From NCBI GenBank assembly GCA_964585685.1, contig CAZPEP010000044.1, positions 1 to 64,000 on the forward strand: a stretch of DNA of 64,000 nucleotides. The letters are read 5' to 3'. The position numbers and the translations under genes were made by a program. Under the pieces are notes generated by a model, which was given only the letters and a program-made list of their open reading frames with translations, searched no databases and was not told where the DNA came from. Positions within the stretch are counted from its first letter, which is position 1. Each line of letters opens with the position of its first letter. The DNA comes from JALHVH01 sp964585685 (GTDB lineage Bacteria > Acidobacteriota > Aminicenantia > Aminicenantales > Saccharicenantaceae). Of this stretch, positions 40,596 to 48,581 are shown piece after piece.

Positions 40596-41157
40596 TCAGC
40601 CTGGAAAGCCTTTCAATGGACTTGTCGACGAGCGCGCCCTGATCCCCCGCGGTGAGCCCTTTGCGGATCCTCTCCCGGGCGATCGAGGTCGCGGCTTCGG
40701 CGACGAAAGCTTTGAGCTCCCGGACGGCGGTCTTGGCCTGGGCGTCAATCTCCCTCCCGGCAAGGTCCCTGAGCCGAGCGCCCTCCTCGTCGGCCGCCCG
40801 CGCGATCCGTTCCTTCTCGAGCCGCCCGCGCGAAGCGGCCTCCGCCTTCATTCGCCCGATCTCGGCGGCGACGCCGTCCAGCCTCGTCCCGGCCGCCGCG
40901 CGCTTCTCCTCGGCCTCGACCCGGGAGGCATGAGCCTCGTCGAGGGAACGCCTGACGTCCGCCGATCGCTTTTCGAGGAGCGTCCGGACGGGCTTGTGGA
41001 GGAGAAAGCCCAGCCCGCCGAAGAGGATGAGGAAATTGACAACCTTCCCCAGGAAATTCATGGGGGCTGCCGGGCGCCCGCCTTCCTCGGGGCTCGCCCC
41101 CATAAAGAGGAGCGCGAGGAGGATGATTGCGGCGGGTCCGATCTTCTTGAGCTTCAA
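40573..41157 (-). CDS. atpF: F-type ATP synthase subunit b (second b-type gene)
   Basis: A 194-residue peripheral-stalk subunit. Before the usual membrane helix (VNFLILFGGLGFLLHKPVRTLL, about 40-61) it has an extra N-terminal hydrophobic segment (IGPAAIILLALLFMGAS), as in b subunits with a cleavable signal found in several Acidobacteriota and Deltaproteobacteria. A long charged coiled coil follows (about 62-180). Together with the 138-residue b-type protein upstream it suggests a b/b' heterodimeric stalk. It overlaps the upstream gene by 4 bases. Confidence 0.85.
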   Translation of the reverse strand: MKLKKIGPAAIILLALLFMGASPEEGGRPAAPMNFLGKVVNFLILFGGLGFLLHKPVRTLLEKRSADVRRSLDEAHASRVEAEEKRAAAGTRLDGVAAEIGRMKAEAASRGRLEKERIARAADEEGARLRDLAGREIDAQAKTAVRELKAFVAEAATSIARERIRKGLTAGDQGALVDKSIERLSRLNEKSHSG

Positions 41158-41570
41158 TGCGCGACCTTCTTTTCGATGATGTCAGCCAAGCGCCCAGCTT
41201 CGCCCTCGAGCTGGTCCTTGAGCCGGCGGACCTGGTCCTCGATCTCGGCCTTAGCCTTCTCGATCCGGTCTCGGGCGTCCGCCTGGACCTCGGAGATGAT
41301 TCGAGCCTTTTCCCCGAGGGCCTGGGCCTCGAGCTCCTCCCTGAGCCGTTCGGAGGAAGCCCGGGCCTCCTTAATCTCATCCTCGATCCGGCGGAGGTCC
41401 AGCTCGCCGGCCTCCAAGGCCTCCCGGGTCGCTTCTCTGTCCGCGGACTCGCTGGCTCGCCGTTTCTCCATGATCCGGCCCACAGGTTTGAAGAACACCC
41501 GGGTCAGGACGAGGACGAGGATCCAGACCAGGAGGAAGATGACGATGAACGTAAGATCGATGGCCAACAT
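41154..41570 (-). CDS. F-type ATP synthase subunit b' (first b-type gene)
   Basis: A 138-residue peripheral-stalk subunit: one membrane helix (LTFIVIFLLVWILVLVLTRV, about 6-25), then FFKPVGRIMEKR and a continuous coiled coil to the end (about 35-135). It opens the F1/stalk gene run. Genes for subunits a and c, normally upstream, are not in the window, so the F0 rotor and stator genes must lie elsewhere. folC ends 90 bases upstream on the same strand; I find no convincing promoter in that gap. Confidence 0.85.
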   Translation of the reverse strand: MLAIDLTFIVIFLLVWILVLVLTRVFFKPVGRIMEKRRASESADREATREALEAGELDLRRIEDEIKEARASSERLREELEAQALGEKARIISEVQADARDRIEKAKAEIEDQVRRLKDQLEGEAGRLADIIEKKVAH

Positions 41571-41660
41571 GTCATTTTCCTGTCCGTAAGCGAAAAAAAT
41601 GTAACATTTTCAGGCCGAAAAAGCAACTCGCCCCCCCGGCACCGCCCGTCCCGCCGGGGA

Positions 41661-42959
41661 TCAGGGCTCTCCGCGGGGAAGCGCCCTCTTGATTTCCCCG
41701 ACGAGGAACAGGGAGCCTGCCGCCAGGATGGGCGTCCGCGCCCCGGCGAGGCGCTTGGCCAGTTCCAGGGCCTTCCCGACGTCCGGCTCGGTCAGAATAT
41801 TGTCCCGGCGCCCCTTCCAGCAGCGGAGCACCTCCTCCGGTTCCGCCGCCCGGGCCATCGGGACCCTCGTCAGGATGACCGTCCGGGCCAGGGGGAATAG
41901 GGGCGCGGCGATCGCCCGGATGTCCTTGTCCTTCATCGAGTCAAAGATCAGAATGACCGGTTTCCGGACGATGTCGCGGACATAGGCGGCGAGCGCGGCG
42001 GCGCCCTCGGGGTTGTGGGCTCCGTCCAGGATGACCAGCGGCTTCAGGCCGATCCTCTCGAGGCGGCCTTCCCAATGGGTGCGGCCGACGGCCTCGACCG
42101 TCTTCCGTCGATCAAGCGGCCTCCAGACCCGGCCGAGGACCTCGGCCGCCCGAATGGTCACGGCCGCGTTCTCGCCCTGATGGAACCCCGGGAGGGACGG
42201 CTTGAATTCGTATCGGGTTCGTCCCGTGTTATATGCGAACTTGAAACCGCCCTTCGCCGGGCGGGAGGCGAAAGCCGTTCCGGGGCCGAAGACCTCGATG
42301 ACGGGAGCCCGGAGTTCCCGGGCCCGCCGGCGGATCACCCTCAGGGCCGTTCCCTCGCGGACGCCGCAGACGAGCGGGACGCTTTCCTTGATGATCCCCG
42401 CCTTCTCGAAGGCGACCTCTCCCAGCGTGCGCCCCAGGTAATTCTGATGGTCCATGGATACGGTCGTGATGACGGACAGAAGAGGCGTCACCGCGTTTGT
42501 GGCGTCGAACCTCCCGCCCATGCCGACCTCAAGGACCGCGAAGTCGACGGCTTCTTCTGCGAAATGGACCAGGGCCGCCGCCGTGAGGACCTCGAAGTAC
42601 GTCGGCGGGTGGACGAGGCCCCCGGAGACAAGGAGCGCTTCGGCCCCTTTCCTGACGGCCGCAAGGGTGCGGCAGAAGTCCTTTTCGGGAATGATGTCGT
42701 CGCCGATCCGGATCCGCTCCTCGACGCTGACGAGATGGGGGGACGTGTACAGACCGGTCCGGAAGCCATGGTCTGACAGGATGCGGGCGAGCATGGCGGC
42801 GACCGACCCCTTTCCGTTCGTCCCTGCGATTAGGGCGGAAGGGAACCTCCGGTCGGGATCCCCGAGGGACCCGAGAAGCGCCCGGATGTTTTCGAGGCCG
42901 AGCTTGATCCCGAACCGCTGGAGGGATTTCAGGTACTCGAGGCACCGCCCATGGGTCAT
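41661..42959 (-). CDS. folC: Bifunctional folylpolyglutamate/dihydrofolate synthase
   Basis: A 432-residue Mur-ligase-type enzyme that adds glutamate to folates and may form dihydrofolate from dihydropteroate. It has the P-loop GTNGKGSVAAML (about 46-57), YTSPHLVSVEERI (about 71-83), and LEVGMGGRFDATN near 142 (the family LEVGLGGRLDATN). The C-terminal domain has ILDGAHNPEGAAAL. It overlaps accD by 4 bases, the same accD-folC order as in enterobacteria. Confidence 0.93.
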   Translation of the reverse strand: MTHGRCLEYLKSLQRFGIKLGLENIRALLGSLGDPDRRFPSALIAGTNGKGSVAAMLARILSDHGFRTGLYTSPHLVSVEERIRIGDDIIPEKDFCRTLAAVRKGAEALLVSGGLVHPPTYFEVLTAAALVHFAEEAVDFAVLEVGMGGRFDATNAVTPLLSVITTVSMDHQNYLGRTLGEVAFEKAGIIKESVPLVCGVREGTALRVIRRRARELRAPVIEVFGPGTAFASRPAKGGFKFAYNTGRTRYEFKPSLPGFHQGENAAVTIRAAEVLGRVWRPLDRRKTVEAVGRTHWEGRLERIGLKPLVILDGAHNPEGAAALAAYVRDIVRKPVILIFDSMKDKDIRAIAAPLFPLARTVILTRVPMARAAEPEEVLRCWKGRRDNILTEPDVGKALELAKRLAGARTPILAAGSLFLVGEIKRALPRGEP

Positions 42960-43750
42960 TGGGCCCTGTTCAAGAAGAGGCGGAGCGCCCGGATGAGGTA
43001 GTCCCTAAGCTTCTTCCGGTCAACAACGTCGTCGACCATGCCGTGCTCGAGGAGGAATTCCGACCTCTGAAACCCCTTGGGGAGCTTCTCCTTGATGGTC
43101 TGTTCGATGACCCTGGGGCCGGCGAAGCCGATCAAGGCCTGCGGCTCAGCGACGTTGATGTCGCCCAGCATGGCGAAGCTCGCCGTCGTCCCGCCGGTCG
43201 TCGGGTCGGCCAGGACGGAGATGAAAGGGACCTTCGCCTCGCCCATCCGGGCGATCGCAGCGCTCGTCTTCATCATCTGCATCAGGGACATCATGCCTTC
43301 CTGCATTCTCATGCCGCCGGAACAGGAGACGATGATCACGGGGCGCCGCTCCTCGACGGCCCTTTCGCAGGCACGGGCGATCTTCTCGCCGACGACCGAC
43401 GCCACGCTGCCGCCCATGAAACCGAACTCCATGGCCAGGACGTAGACGGGGATGCCGCCCATCGTCCCCCGGGCCGTCTGAATGGCCTCGGAGAGGCCCG
43501 TGCGTGCCTGGCTGTCAGCGAGCCGCCGGGCGTATTTCTGGGTATCCTCGAAGCCCAGAAAATCGACCGGGAAGATGTTCTCGTCGAGCGTCTCGTACCG
43601 GCCGTCGTCGAACAGCATCCTGAGTCGCTCCGTCGAGGAGATCCGGAAGTGGAAATTGCAGGCGGGGCAGACGGAGAAATTGTCCAAAATATCCTGCTTA
43701 TAGAGGATGCGCTGGCAGGAATTGCATCGGGTCCAGAGGCTGTCGTTCAT
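42956..43750 (-). CDS. accD: Acetyl-CoA carboxylase carboxyltransferase subunit beta
   Basis: The 264-residue beta half of the carboxyltransferase that makes malonyl-CoA for fatty-acid synthesis. The N-terminal zinc ribbon has Cys9, Cys12, Cys28 and Cys31. The crotonase-like fold includes GGSVASVVGEKIARA and SCSGGMRMQEGMMSLMQM. The ATG at 43750 has GAGAGGGACC in front and begins the zinc ribbon; a longer in-frame start is not credible. It lies 19 bases after the pseudo-receiver gene. Confidence 0.95.
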   Translation of the reverse strand: MNDSLWTRCNSCQRILYKQDILDNFSVCPACNFHFRISSTERLRMLFDDGRYETLDENIFPVDFLGFEDTQKYARRLADSQARTGLSEAIQTARGTMGGIPVYVLAMEFGFMGGSVASVVGEKIARACERAVEERRPVIIVSCSGGMRMQEGMMSLMQMMKTSAAIARMGEAKVPFISVLADPTTGGTTASFAMLGDINVAEPQALIGFAGPRVIEQTIKEKLPKGFQRSEFLLEHGMVDDVVDRKKLRDYLIRALRLFLNRAQ

Positions 43751-43769
43751 GGTCCCTCTCTCGGCCGGC

Positions 43770-44267
43770 TCAGGCGGACACGTCTTTCTCTCGGACGGTT
43801 TTGTCCTTCGTCCGGGATGGCTTCGGCTTGATCTTCTGGGATAGGCCCTCGATGACAGCATCGGAGTCGGGGAGATCCTCTTCGATATCCTCCTCGTCGT
43901 GGAGGAGCTGCATGACCGAAGCGACGAACTTATCCGGGTCGACAGGCTTTTCAAAATAGTCGGCGGCGCCGAAGGACGACAGGGCTTCATGCTTGTACTG
44001 GGGCCCCCTATAAAGCCCTGTGACGATGATCACCGGAACGCGCCCCCCCGACTCCTGGGAAATTTTCTTGGTCAGGTCGAAGCCGTGGATCTTGGGGAGG
44101 ATGGCTTCCAAGACGACGAGGTCGGGCTTCTCGGACTTGAACTTATCGTAGGCCGCCTGCCCGTCCGCGGCCTTGATGATCTGGACCTTCTGCGTTTTCA
44201 GAAGCTTGACCATCGCCTCGAGGCTCACGCTGTCGTAATCGACGATGAGAACTTTTTTCCCGATCAT
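43770..44267 (-). CDS. Response-regulator receiver protein with altered phosphorylation site
   Basis: A 165-residue stand-alone receiver domain (about 4-125) with a charged C-terminal tail. The acidic pocket (Asp10, Asp12 in VDYD), Thr83 and Lys107 (FEKPVD) are kept, but the phosphoacceptor position is Glu54 in LVVLEAILPKIHG instead of Asp. Glutamate can mimic phosphorylation, so this may be a constitutively active or phosphorylation-independent scaffold. The tail (about 126-165) is acidic, then lysine-rich. The start at 44267 is fixed by the promoter at 44283-44311. It heads the accD-folC run. Confidence 0.8.
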   Translation of the reverse strand: MIGKKVLIVDYDSVSLEAMVKLLKTQKVQIIKAADGQAAYDKFKSEKPDLVVLEAILPKIHGFDLTKKISQESGGRVPVIIVTGLYRGPQYKHEALSSFGAADYFEKPVDPDKFVASVMQLLHDEEDIEEDLPDSDAVIEGLSQKIKPKPSRTKDKTVREKDVSA

Positions 44268-44282
44268 GGCGCACCGCGTCCG

Positions 44283-44311
44283 ATTGTATTTAAATTGGTC
44301 ACGGATGTCAA
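44283..44311 (-). promoter_or_regulatory. Promoter of the pseudo-receiver/accD/folC run
   Basis: On the minus strand: perfect TTGACA (44311 down to 44306), a 17-base spacer, TACAAT (44288 down to 44283). The ATG at 44267 is 15 bases past the -10 box, so the leader is about 9 bases. A longer in-frame start upstream would have to be transcribed from elsewhere. Confidence 0.7.
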
Positions 44312-44420
44312 CGAACCCCGGGGCCTGCGGCGGCAACATGACGGGTGCCAAGGGGCGTATGGCGGGAACGGGTGACATAGGATAAAATGGCCCTGGTAGA
44401 CTCGGTATCGAGGGACAGGA

Positions 44421-45974
44421 ATGCACCAGGCTTCGCAAACGGGAGCGTATATTGAAGAGATCTATGGGAAGCTGCTCGGCCGCAAGCCCGATAAAGAAGG
44501 TCTGGCCTACTACACCGGCAGGCTGGATCGGGGCGAGCTGACCCTGCCGGAATTCGTACGCCAACTGAAAAATTCAACGGAGTACTGGCTGCGCCGTTTC
44601 CCCGGGGATATCCCACGACGAACCCTGGAAAATACAGTACTGAACGACCGCGAGACCCGGGAAAAAAGAACCGTCCTACAGTCCCGGCCCTATATCTTTA
44701 ACATCGACTTGATCGGGATCTGCAATATGATCCCGCCCTGCAGCATGTGTTACAATTGGAAAAACGGCGTGGGGCCGCGTCATCATCGCGGGCTGAAGAT
44801 CAAAGAGATCAAGCGTTTCGGTGAGCACCTGGAGTTGGCCCACGAGGTGATCAACTGCGGCATCGGCGAGCCCCTTCTCAACCGCGAGTTGATCCCCATC
44901 CTGCAGCTTTTCTATAATTGGGGCAAACCCTTCGGCTTTAACACCAACGGCCTCGCCCTCAGCCCAGCCATGACCGAGCGTATGGTCCCGTATTTTGAGA
45001 TTCTGACCATCCTCTTCTCCCTGGACGCCGCCACGGGGGAAACTTACGCTAAGGTCAGGGGCCGCTTTTTCGACCGCGTGGTGAAGAACATCGCCTATTA
45101 TAGCGCCAGAAGGCGAGAAGTGGCGCCTGATGGGCTCGCCTCTAAGACCGGAATCGTTTTCATGCCCATGCGCTGTAACCGCCACGAGACGGCCGACTTT
45201 ATCCGTTTAGGGGCTCGCCTGGGTGTCGACGTTGTAGAGCTCCGGGCTCTGAACCAGATCAATGAAAACTGGGTCGTCCGTCGCGGCGACTTCACCTTTA
45301 ACTACCAACAGGAGATTCTCACCCCGGCCGAACTCGAAGAGATCAGACAGGAGGCGGCGGAAGTCGCCGTCTCTGAAGGAGTTCGCCTGGATTGCCAGTA
45401 TCAGGTATCCCCGGAGAGCACCTTTTTCTTTTTTATCCCGCCCCAATACCGGGATCTGGGCATCCGCTGCATCCTGCCCTGGCGTTTCATCCTGCCCTAT
45501 CAGAACGGCAATACTGTCCCATGCTGCTTCATCTCTGACGATCTCGGCGACTGGCGCAAAACCGGCCTAGAAAAACTGTGGAACGGCCCGTTCATGCAGA
45601 AGCTGCGGGGCCAGATGGCCACGGGGAACCTGCCCGGTTTGTGCCGCCGTTTCCCCTCCTGCCCGGTGGTACAGGCCACGCTGTCCGAGGAAAAGCGCCT
45701 CCATTCCGGATCCGTTAGCCCGCCGGTCATTCCCCCGGCGATGGATATCTCCGCAATGCAGCCGGCCTTGCGGATGAGGGCGTCGCAGAAGCAAACCTTT
45801 ATGAAACATGCCGTCCATGCGTTGAGGAAACGCTTCAATTTGGAATTGAACCACAGCCTGGGCGAGCTGTTCGCACGCCAGGAGAAGATCAATCGCGACC
45901 TAGCCGAGGAGGTCGAACGCCTGAAGGCCGAGGTAGCGGAAGTGCGCCGGGAGAAGGATAAACAGCAGGGCTGA
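44421..45974 (+). CDS. Radical-SAM/SPASM protein with DUF4214-like N-terminus and C-terminal coiled coil
   Basis: A 517-residue three-part protein. Residues about 8-60 (EIYGKLLGRKPDKEGLAYY) match the DUF4214 helical repeat found in exported and glycan-related proteins. A radical-SAM core follows (about 90-300), whose cluster motif is Cys101-x5-Cys107-x2-Cys110 rather than the usual Cx3Cx2C. A SPASM-like region (about 350-420) has CILPWRF, VPCCFISDD and LCRRFPSC. The C-terminal coiled coil (about 460-515, LFARQEKINRDLAEEVERL) resembles two small neighbouring proteins. It may modify a peptide or sugar in the glycan pathway; the reaction is unknown. It is divergent from the pseudo-receiver. Confidence 0.75.
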   Translation: MHQASQTGAYIEEIYGKLLGRKPDKEGLAYYTGRLDRGELTLPEFVRQLKNSTEYWLRRFPGDIPRRTLENTVLNDRETREKRTVLQSRPYIFNIDLIGICNMIPPCSMCYNWKNGVGPRHHRGLKIKEIKRFGEHLELAHEVINCGIGEPLLNRELIPILQLFYNWGKPFGFNTNGLALSPAMTERMVPYFEILTILFSLDAATGETYAKVRGRFFDRVVKNIAYYSARRREVAPDGLASKTGIVFMPMRCNRHETADFIRLGARLGVDVVELRALNQINENWVVRRGDFTFNYQQEILTPAELEEIRQEAAEVAVSEGVRLDCQYQVSPESTFFFFIPPQYRDLGIRCILPWRFILPYQNGNTVPCCFISDDLGDWRKTGLEKLWNGPFMQKLRGQMATGNLPGLCRRFPSCPVVQATLSEEKRLHSGSVSPPVIPPAMDISAMQPALRMRASQKQTFMKHAVHALRKRFNLELNHSLGELFARQEKINRDLAEEVERLKAEVAEVRREKDKQQG

Positions 45975-45978
45975 GCGA

Positions 45979-46007
45979 TTGACTTTCCACGGGGCCTCTC
46001 ATACAAT
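45979..46007 (+). promoter_or_regulatory. Promoter of the small coiled-coil gene, predicted leaderless
   Basis: TTGACT (45979-45984), a 17-base spacer, TACAAT (46002-46007). The ATG at 46014 lies 6 bases past the -10 box, where transcription should begin. It would drive the run from 46014 to 50489. Confidence 0.65.
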
Positions 46008-46013
46008 CAGGCC

Positions 46014-46310
46014 ATGGAACGCCCGGAAATGCTTGCCCGCATTGCCGCGATCAAAGCCGAGGTCGACGCGGCCAACCCCGACATCATCCGCCGCCTGATC
46101 ACCGGGCACCGCGTCTTCGTTCAGACATCGCACCGGGCCTCCCTTCCAGCCAGGCTGATCAACAGCATCCGGCGGAAACTGCTCTTCGAGGTGGAGCGGG
46201 GGCTGGAGCCCGCGTTCGAGCGGCAGCGGGAGATCAACCTGCGCCTGCTCAAGGAGATCGAGGCCCTTAAAGTGGCGCTGGAGCAAAAGGGGCATGGCGC
46301 CTGCGGCTGA
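46014..46310 (+). CDS. Small coiled-coil protein of the glycan cluster
   Basis: A 98-residue, mostly helical cytoplasmic-looking protein that I cannot assign to a family. The C-terminal half (about 50-90, LLFEVERGLEPAFERQREIN) is a heptad-type coiled coil sharing the pattern R-x-x-x-hydrophobic ... RQ-x-x-IN with the C-terminus of the radical-SAM protein at 44421 and with the protein at 48578. This suggests a common oligomerisation or docking helix for a glycan-assembly complex (inference). It overlaps the next glycosyltransferase by 17 bases. The start fits the leaderless promoter. Confidence 0.65.
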   Translation: MERPEMLARIAAIKAEVDAANPDIIRRLITGHRVFVQTSHRASLPARLINSIRRKLLFEVERGLEPAFERQREINLRLLKEIEALKVALEQKGHGACG

Positions 46311-47382
46311 AGCTCGGGCCGAAGCCGGCCGCTCTCTGACCATCGCCGTCTGTGCGCCTCAGGTGCCTTTCGTCAGCGGCGGAGCCGAGGAGCACGTGGC
46401 CTCCCTGTGCCGGGAGTTGCGCGTCCGGGGTCACCGGGTGGAGCTGATCACCCTCCCTTACAAATGGTATCCCCGGGCCCAGTTATGGCGCAGCATGAAG
46501 ATGTGGGAAATGGCCGACCTGAGCGAAGCGAACGGTCTCAAGATCGACCTGGTCATCGCCACCAAGTTTCCGTCCTATTTCGTTCACCACAGCCGCCAGG
46601 TGCTGTGGCTAATCCATCAATACCGTCAACTCTACGATCTCTACGGCACCCCGTATTCGGAATACACTCCGAACCGGTGGCGCGACCGTCGGCTCCACCG
46701 CCGCTTCGTGGCCCGCGATACAGCCGCGCTTGCCCGTTTTGCCAAACGTTTCACCAATTCGGACAACACCCGGCAACGGATGTACAGATACAACGGGTTG
46801 GAGGCCGAGACCCTCTACCACCCCCCCAAGCTGGCCGATCGCCTTCAATGTCTGGAATACGGCGATTACATTCTTTCGGTGGGCCGTTTGGACCAGCTCA
46901 AGAGGACCGAAGGCCTGATCCATGCTTTGGCGCGGACGAAGTCTGCGGTCCGGGCCGTGATCGCCGGAACCGGGCCCGAAGAGCACGGCCTCAAGCAGCT
47001 GACCCGTGACCTGGGCCTTACGGCGCGGGTGGAGTTTCCCGGATATGTCGATGACGATCGTCTGATCGACCTTTATGGCCGCTGCCTGGCCGTTTTTTTC
47101 GCTCCGCTCGACGAGGATTACGGGTACGTCACCTTGGAGGCCTTCCTAGCCGCCAAACCCGTTCTGACCTGCAGCGACTCCGGCGGGTCCTTGGAATTCG
47201 TGGCTCACGAACGGAACGGGTTCGTTCTGCCGCCCGGAGATTGGGCCGCGGCGGCTTCCTGCATCGACCGCCTCTACCGCGACCGTGAGCTCTGCCGGAG
47301 CCTGGGCGCAACCGGCAGGGCAGCGGTGAGCGCCCTCACGTGGGATCATGTGCTTACCCGATTGCTGGAGGGAGCGGTATGA
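46294..47382 (+). CDS. Glycosyltransferase family 4
   Basis: A 362-residue GT-B retaining glycosyltransferase. The N-terminal domain has VPFVSGGAEEHVASLCREL (acceptor-side loop, about 25-43); the C-terminal domain has LSVGRLDQLKR (about 198-208), AVIAGTGPEE and the EDYGYVTLEAFLAAKPV segment (about 275), which holds the Glu-x7-Glu-type donor site. It transfers a nucleotide-activated sugar to the growing surface glycan; sugar and linkage cannot be told. It overlaps both neighbours (17 and 4 bases). Confidence 0.88.
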   Translation: MAPAAEARAEAGRSLTIAVCAPQVPFVSGGAEEHVASLCRELRVRGHRVELITLPYKWYPRAQLWRSMKMWEMADLSEANGLKIDLVIATKFPSYFVHHSRQVLWLIHQYRQLYDLYGTPYSEYTPNRWRDRRLHRRFVARDTAALARFAKRFTNSDNTRQRMYRYNGLEAETLYHPPKLADRLQCLEYGDYILSVGRLDQLKRTEGLIHALARTKSAVRAVIAGTGPEEHGLKQLTRDLGLTARVEFPGYVDDDRLIDLYGRCLAVFFAPLDEDYGYVTLEAFLAAKPVLTCSDSGGSLEFVAHERNGFVLPPGDWAAAASCIDRLYRDRELCRSLGATGRAAVSALTWDHVLTRLLEGAV

Positions 47383-48581
47383 AGATCGCCTGGTTCAGCC
47401 CGCTTTCCCCCGTACCGAGCGGTATCGCCGATTATAGCGAAGAGCTGCTGCCGAGCCTCGCCCGGCATGCGAGCATCGATATCTATATCGACCCCTCCTA
47501 CACCCCGAGCAATGCCGGGATCGCCCGTTCTTTCTCCATCCGGCCGTTCGACCCGAGGGCTTTCAAGGCCGAGGATTATGACCGCATCGTGTATCATATG
47601 GGCAACGACTTCTTGGCCCACCGCTATATCCATGAAGCCATGCTGCGCTTTCCCGGGGTGGTAGTCCTCCACGATCTCGTGCTGATGGGCTTCTACGCCG
47701 CCCGCCAGGGTGCCGGCAGGGACTTCCCCGGCTTCATCCGCTTCCTGCAGCAGTTGTACCCGGATAAAGCGGCTTGGATAGGAGAGCAGTGTGCCGGTCG
47801 CTACCCCTTTCCGCTCTGGGAAAGCAGGATGGCGCTGCAACTGCCGATGAACGAAGAGGTCTGCCGCCTGGCCGCGGGCGTCATCGCCCATTCCCATTAC
47901 GTCATGGCACGGCTCTGGCTGCAGGACGGAAAACCCGCCGCCGTCATCCCCCACCATGGCCACCCCACCCATCCCTTCGACCGGGAGGCGATTCGGGCCG
48001 GGCTCGGCGTGAAGCCAGAACAGATCTTCCTCGTCTCCACCGGATATGTCACCCGCAATAAGCGCTATGGCCTGGTGTTGGACGTATTGAAGGAGCTGGG
48101 CCGGCCCGACCTGAGCTACCTGATCGTGGGCCGCGACGACGACGGCATTTTGCCGCGGATGCTGAACACCGGCCGGCCTGACGTGCAAACCCGGGGATTC
48201 GCGCCCTTGGCGGAGTTGGAACAGATGATCGCCGCCTGCGATATCGGCATAAACCTGCGCAATCCCACCATGGGCGAAAGCTCCGGATCTCTCCTGCGCA
48301 TGATGAGCTACGGCCGGCCGGTCATCGTGAGCGACAGTGGTTCCTACAGCGAGATTCCCGATCATTGTGCCGTCAAGATCGATACCGGGATCGATGAAAA
48401 GGAAATGCTCAAAGATTTCATCGTTGCCCTGGCCGATGGCCCCGACTTGCGGGCCGCCCTGGGCCGCGAGGCGGCGCGCTATGCCGGCGAAACATGCGGC
48501 ATCGACCGTTGTGCCGACATGTACGCAGCGTTTCTGCGCGACATGCAACCCGTGCGCCCGGCGCGGAGGGAACCTCGATGA
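47379..48581 (+). CDS. Glycosyltransferase family 4
   Basis: A 400-residue GT-B glycosyltransferase with N-terminal MKIAWFSPLSPVPSGIADYS, a middle segment VVVLHDLVLMG (about 99-109), and a C-terminal donor domain with VSTGYVTRNKRYGLVLD (about 216) and MGESSGSLLRMMSYGRPVIV (about 298). Such SGIADYS-type enzymes are frequent in O-antigen and capsule clusters. The ATG at 47379 overlaps the previous stop (ATGA), fixing the start, and its own stop overlaps the next gene by 4 bases. Confidence 0.88.
   Translation: MKIAWFSPLSPVPSGIADYSEELLPSLARHASIDIYIDPSYTPSNAGIARSFSIRPFDPRAFKAEDYDRIVYHMGNDFLAHRYIHEAMLRFPGVVVLHDLVLMGFYAARQGAGRDFPGFIRFLQQLYPDKAAWIGEQCAGRYPFPLWESRMALQLPMNEEVCRLAAGVIAHSHYVMARLWLQDGKPAAVIPHHGHPTHPFDREAIRAGLGVKPEQIFLVSTGYVTRNKRYGLVLDVLKELGRPDLSYLIVGRDDDGILPRMLNTGRPDVQTRGFAPLAELEQMIAACDIGINLRNPTMGESSGSLLRMMSYGRPVIVSDSGSYSEIPDHCAVKIDTGIDEKEMLKDFIVALADGPDLRAALGREAARYAGETCGIDRCADMYAAFLRDMQPVRPARREPR

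Noticed and set aside
44268..44564. N-terminal extension of the pseudo-receiver to 44564
   Set aside because: It would span the consensus promoter at 44283-44311 and overlap the divergent radical-SAM gene; receiver homology starts at 44267.
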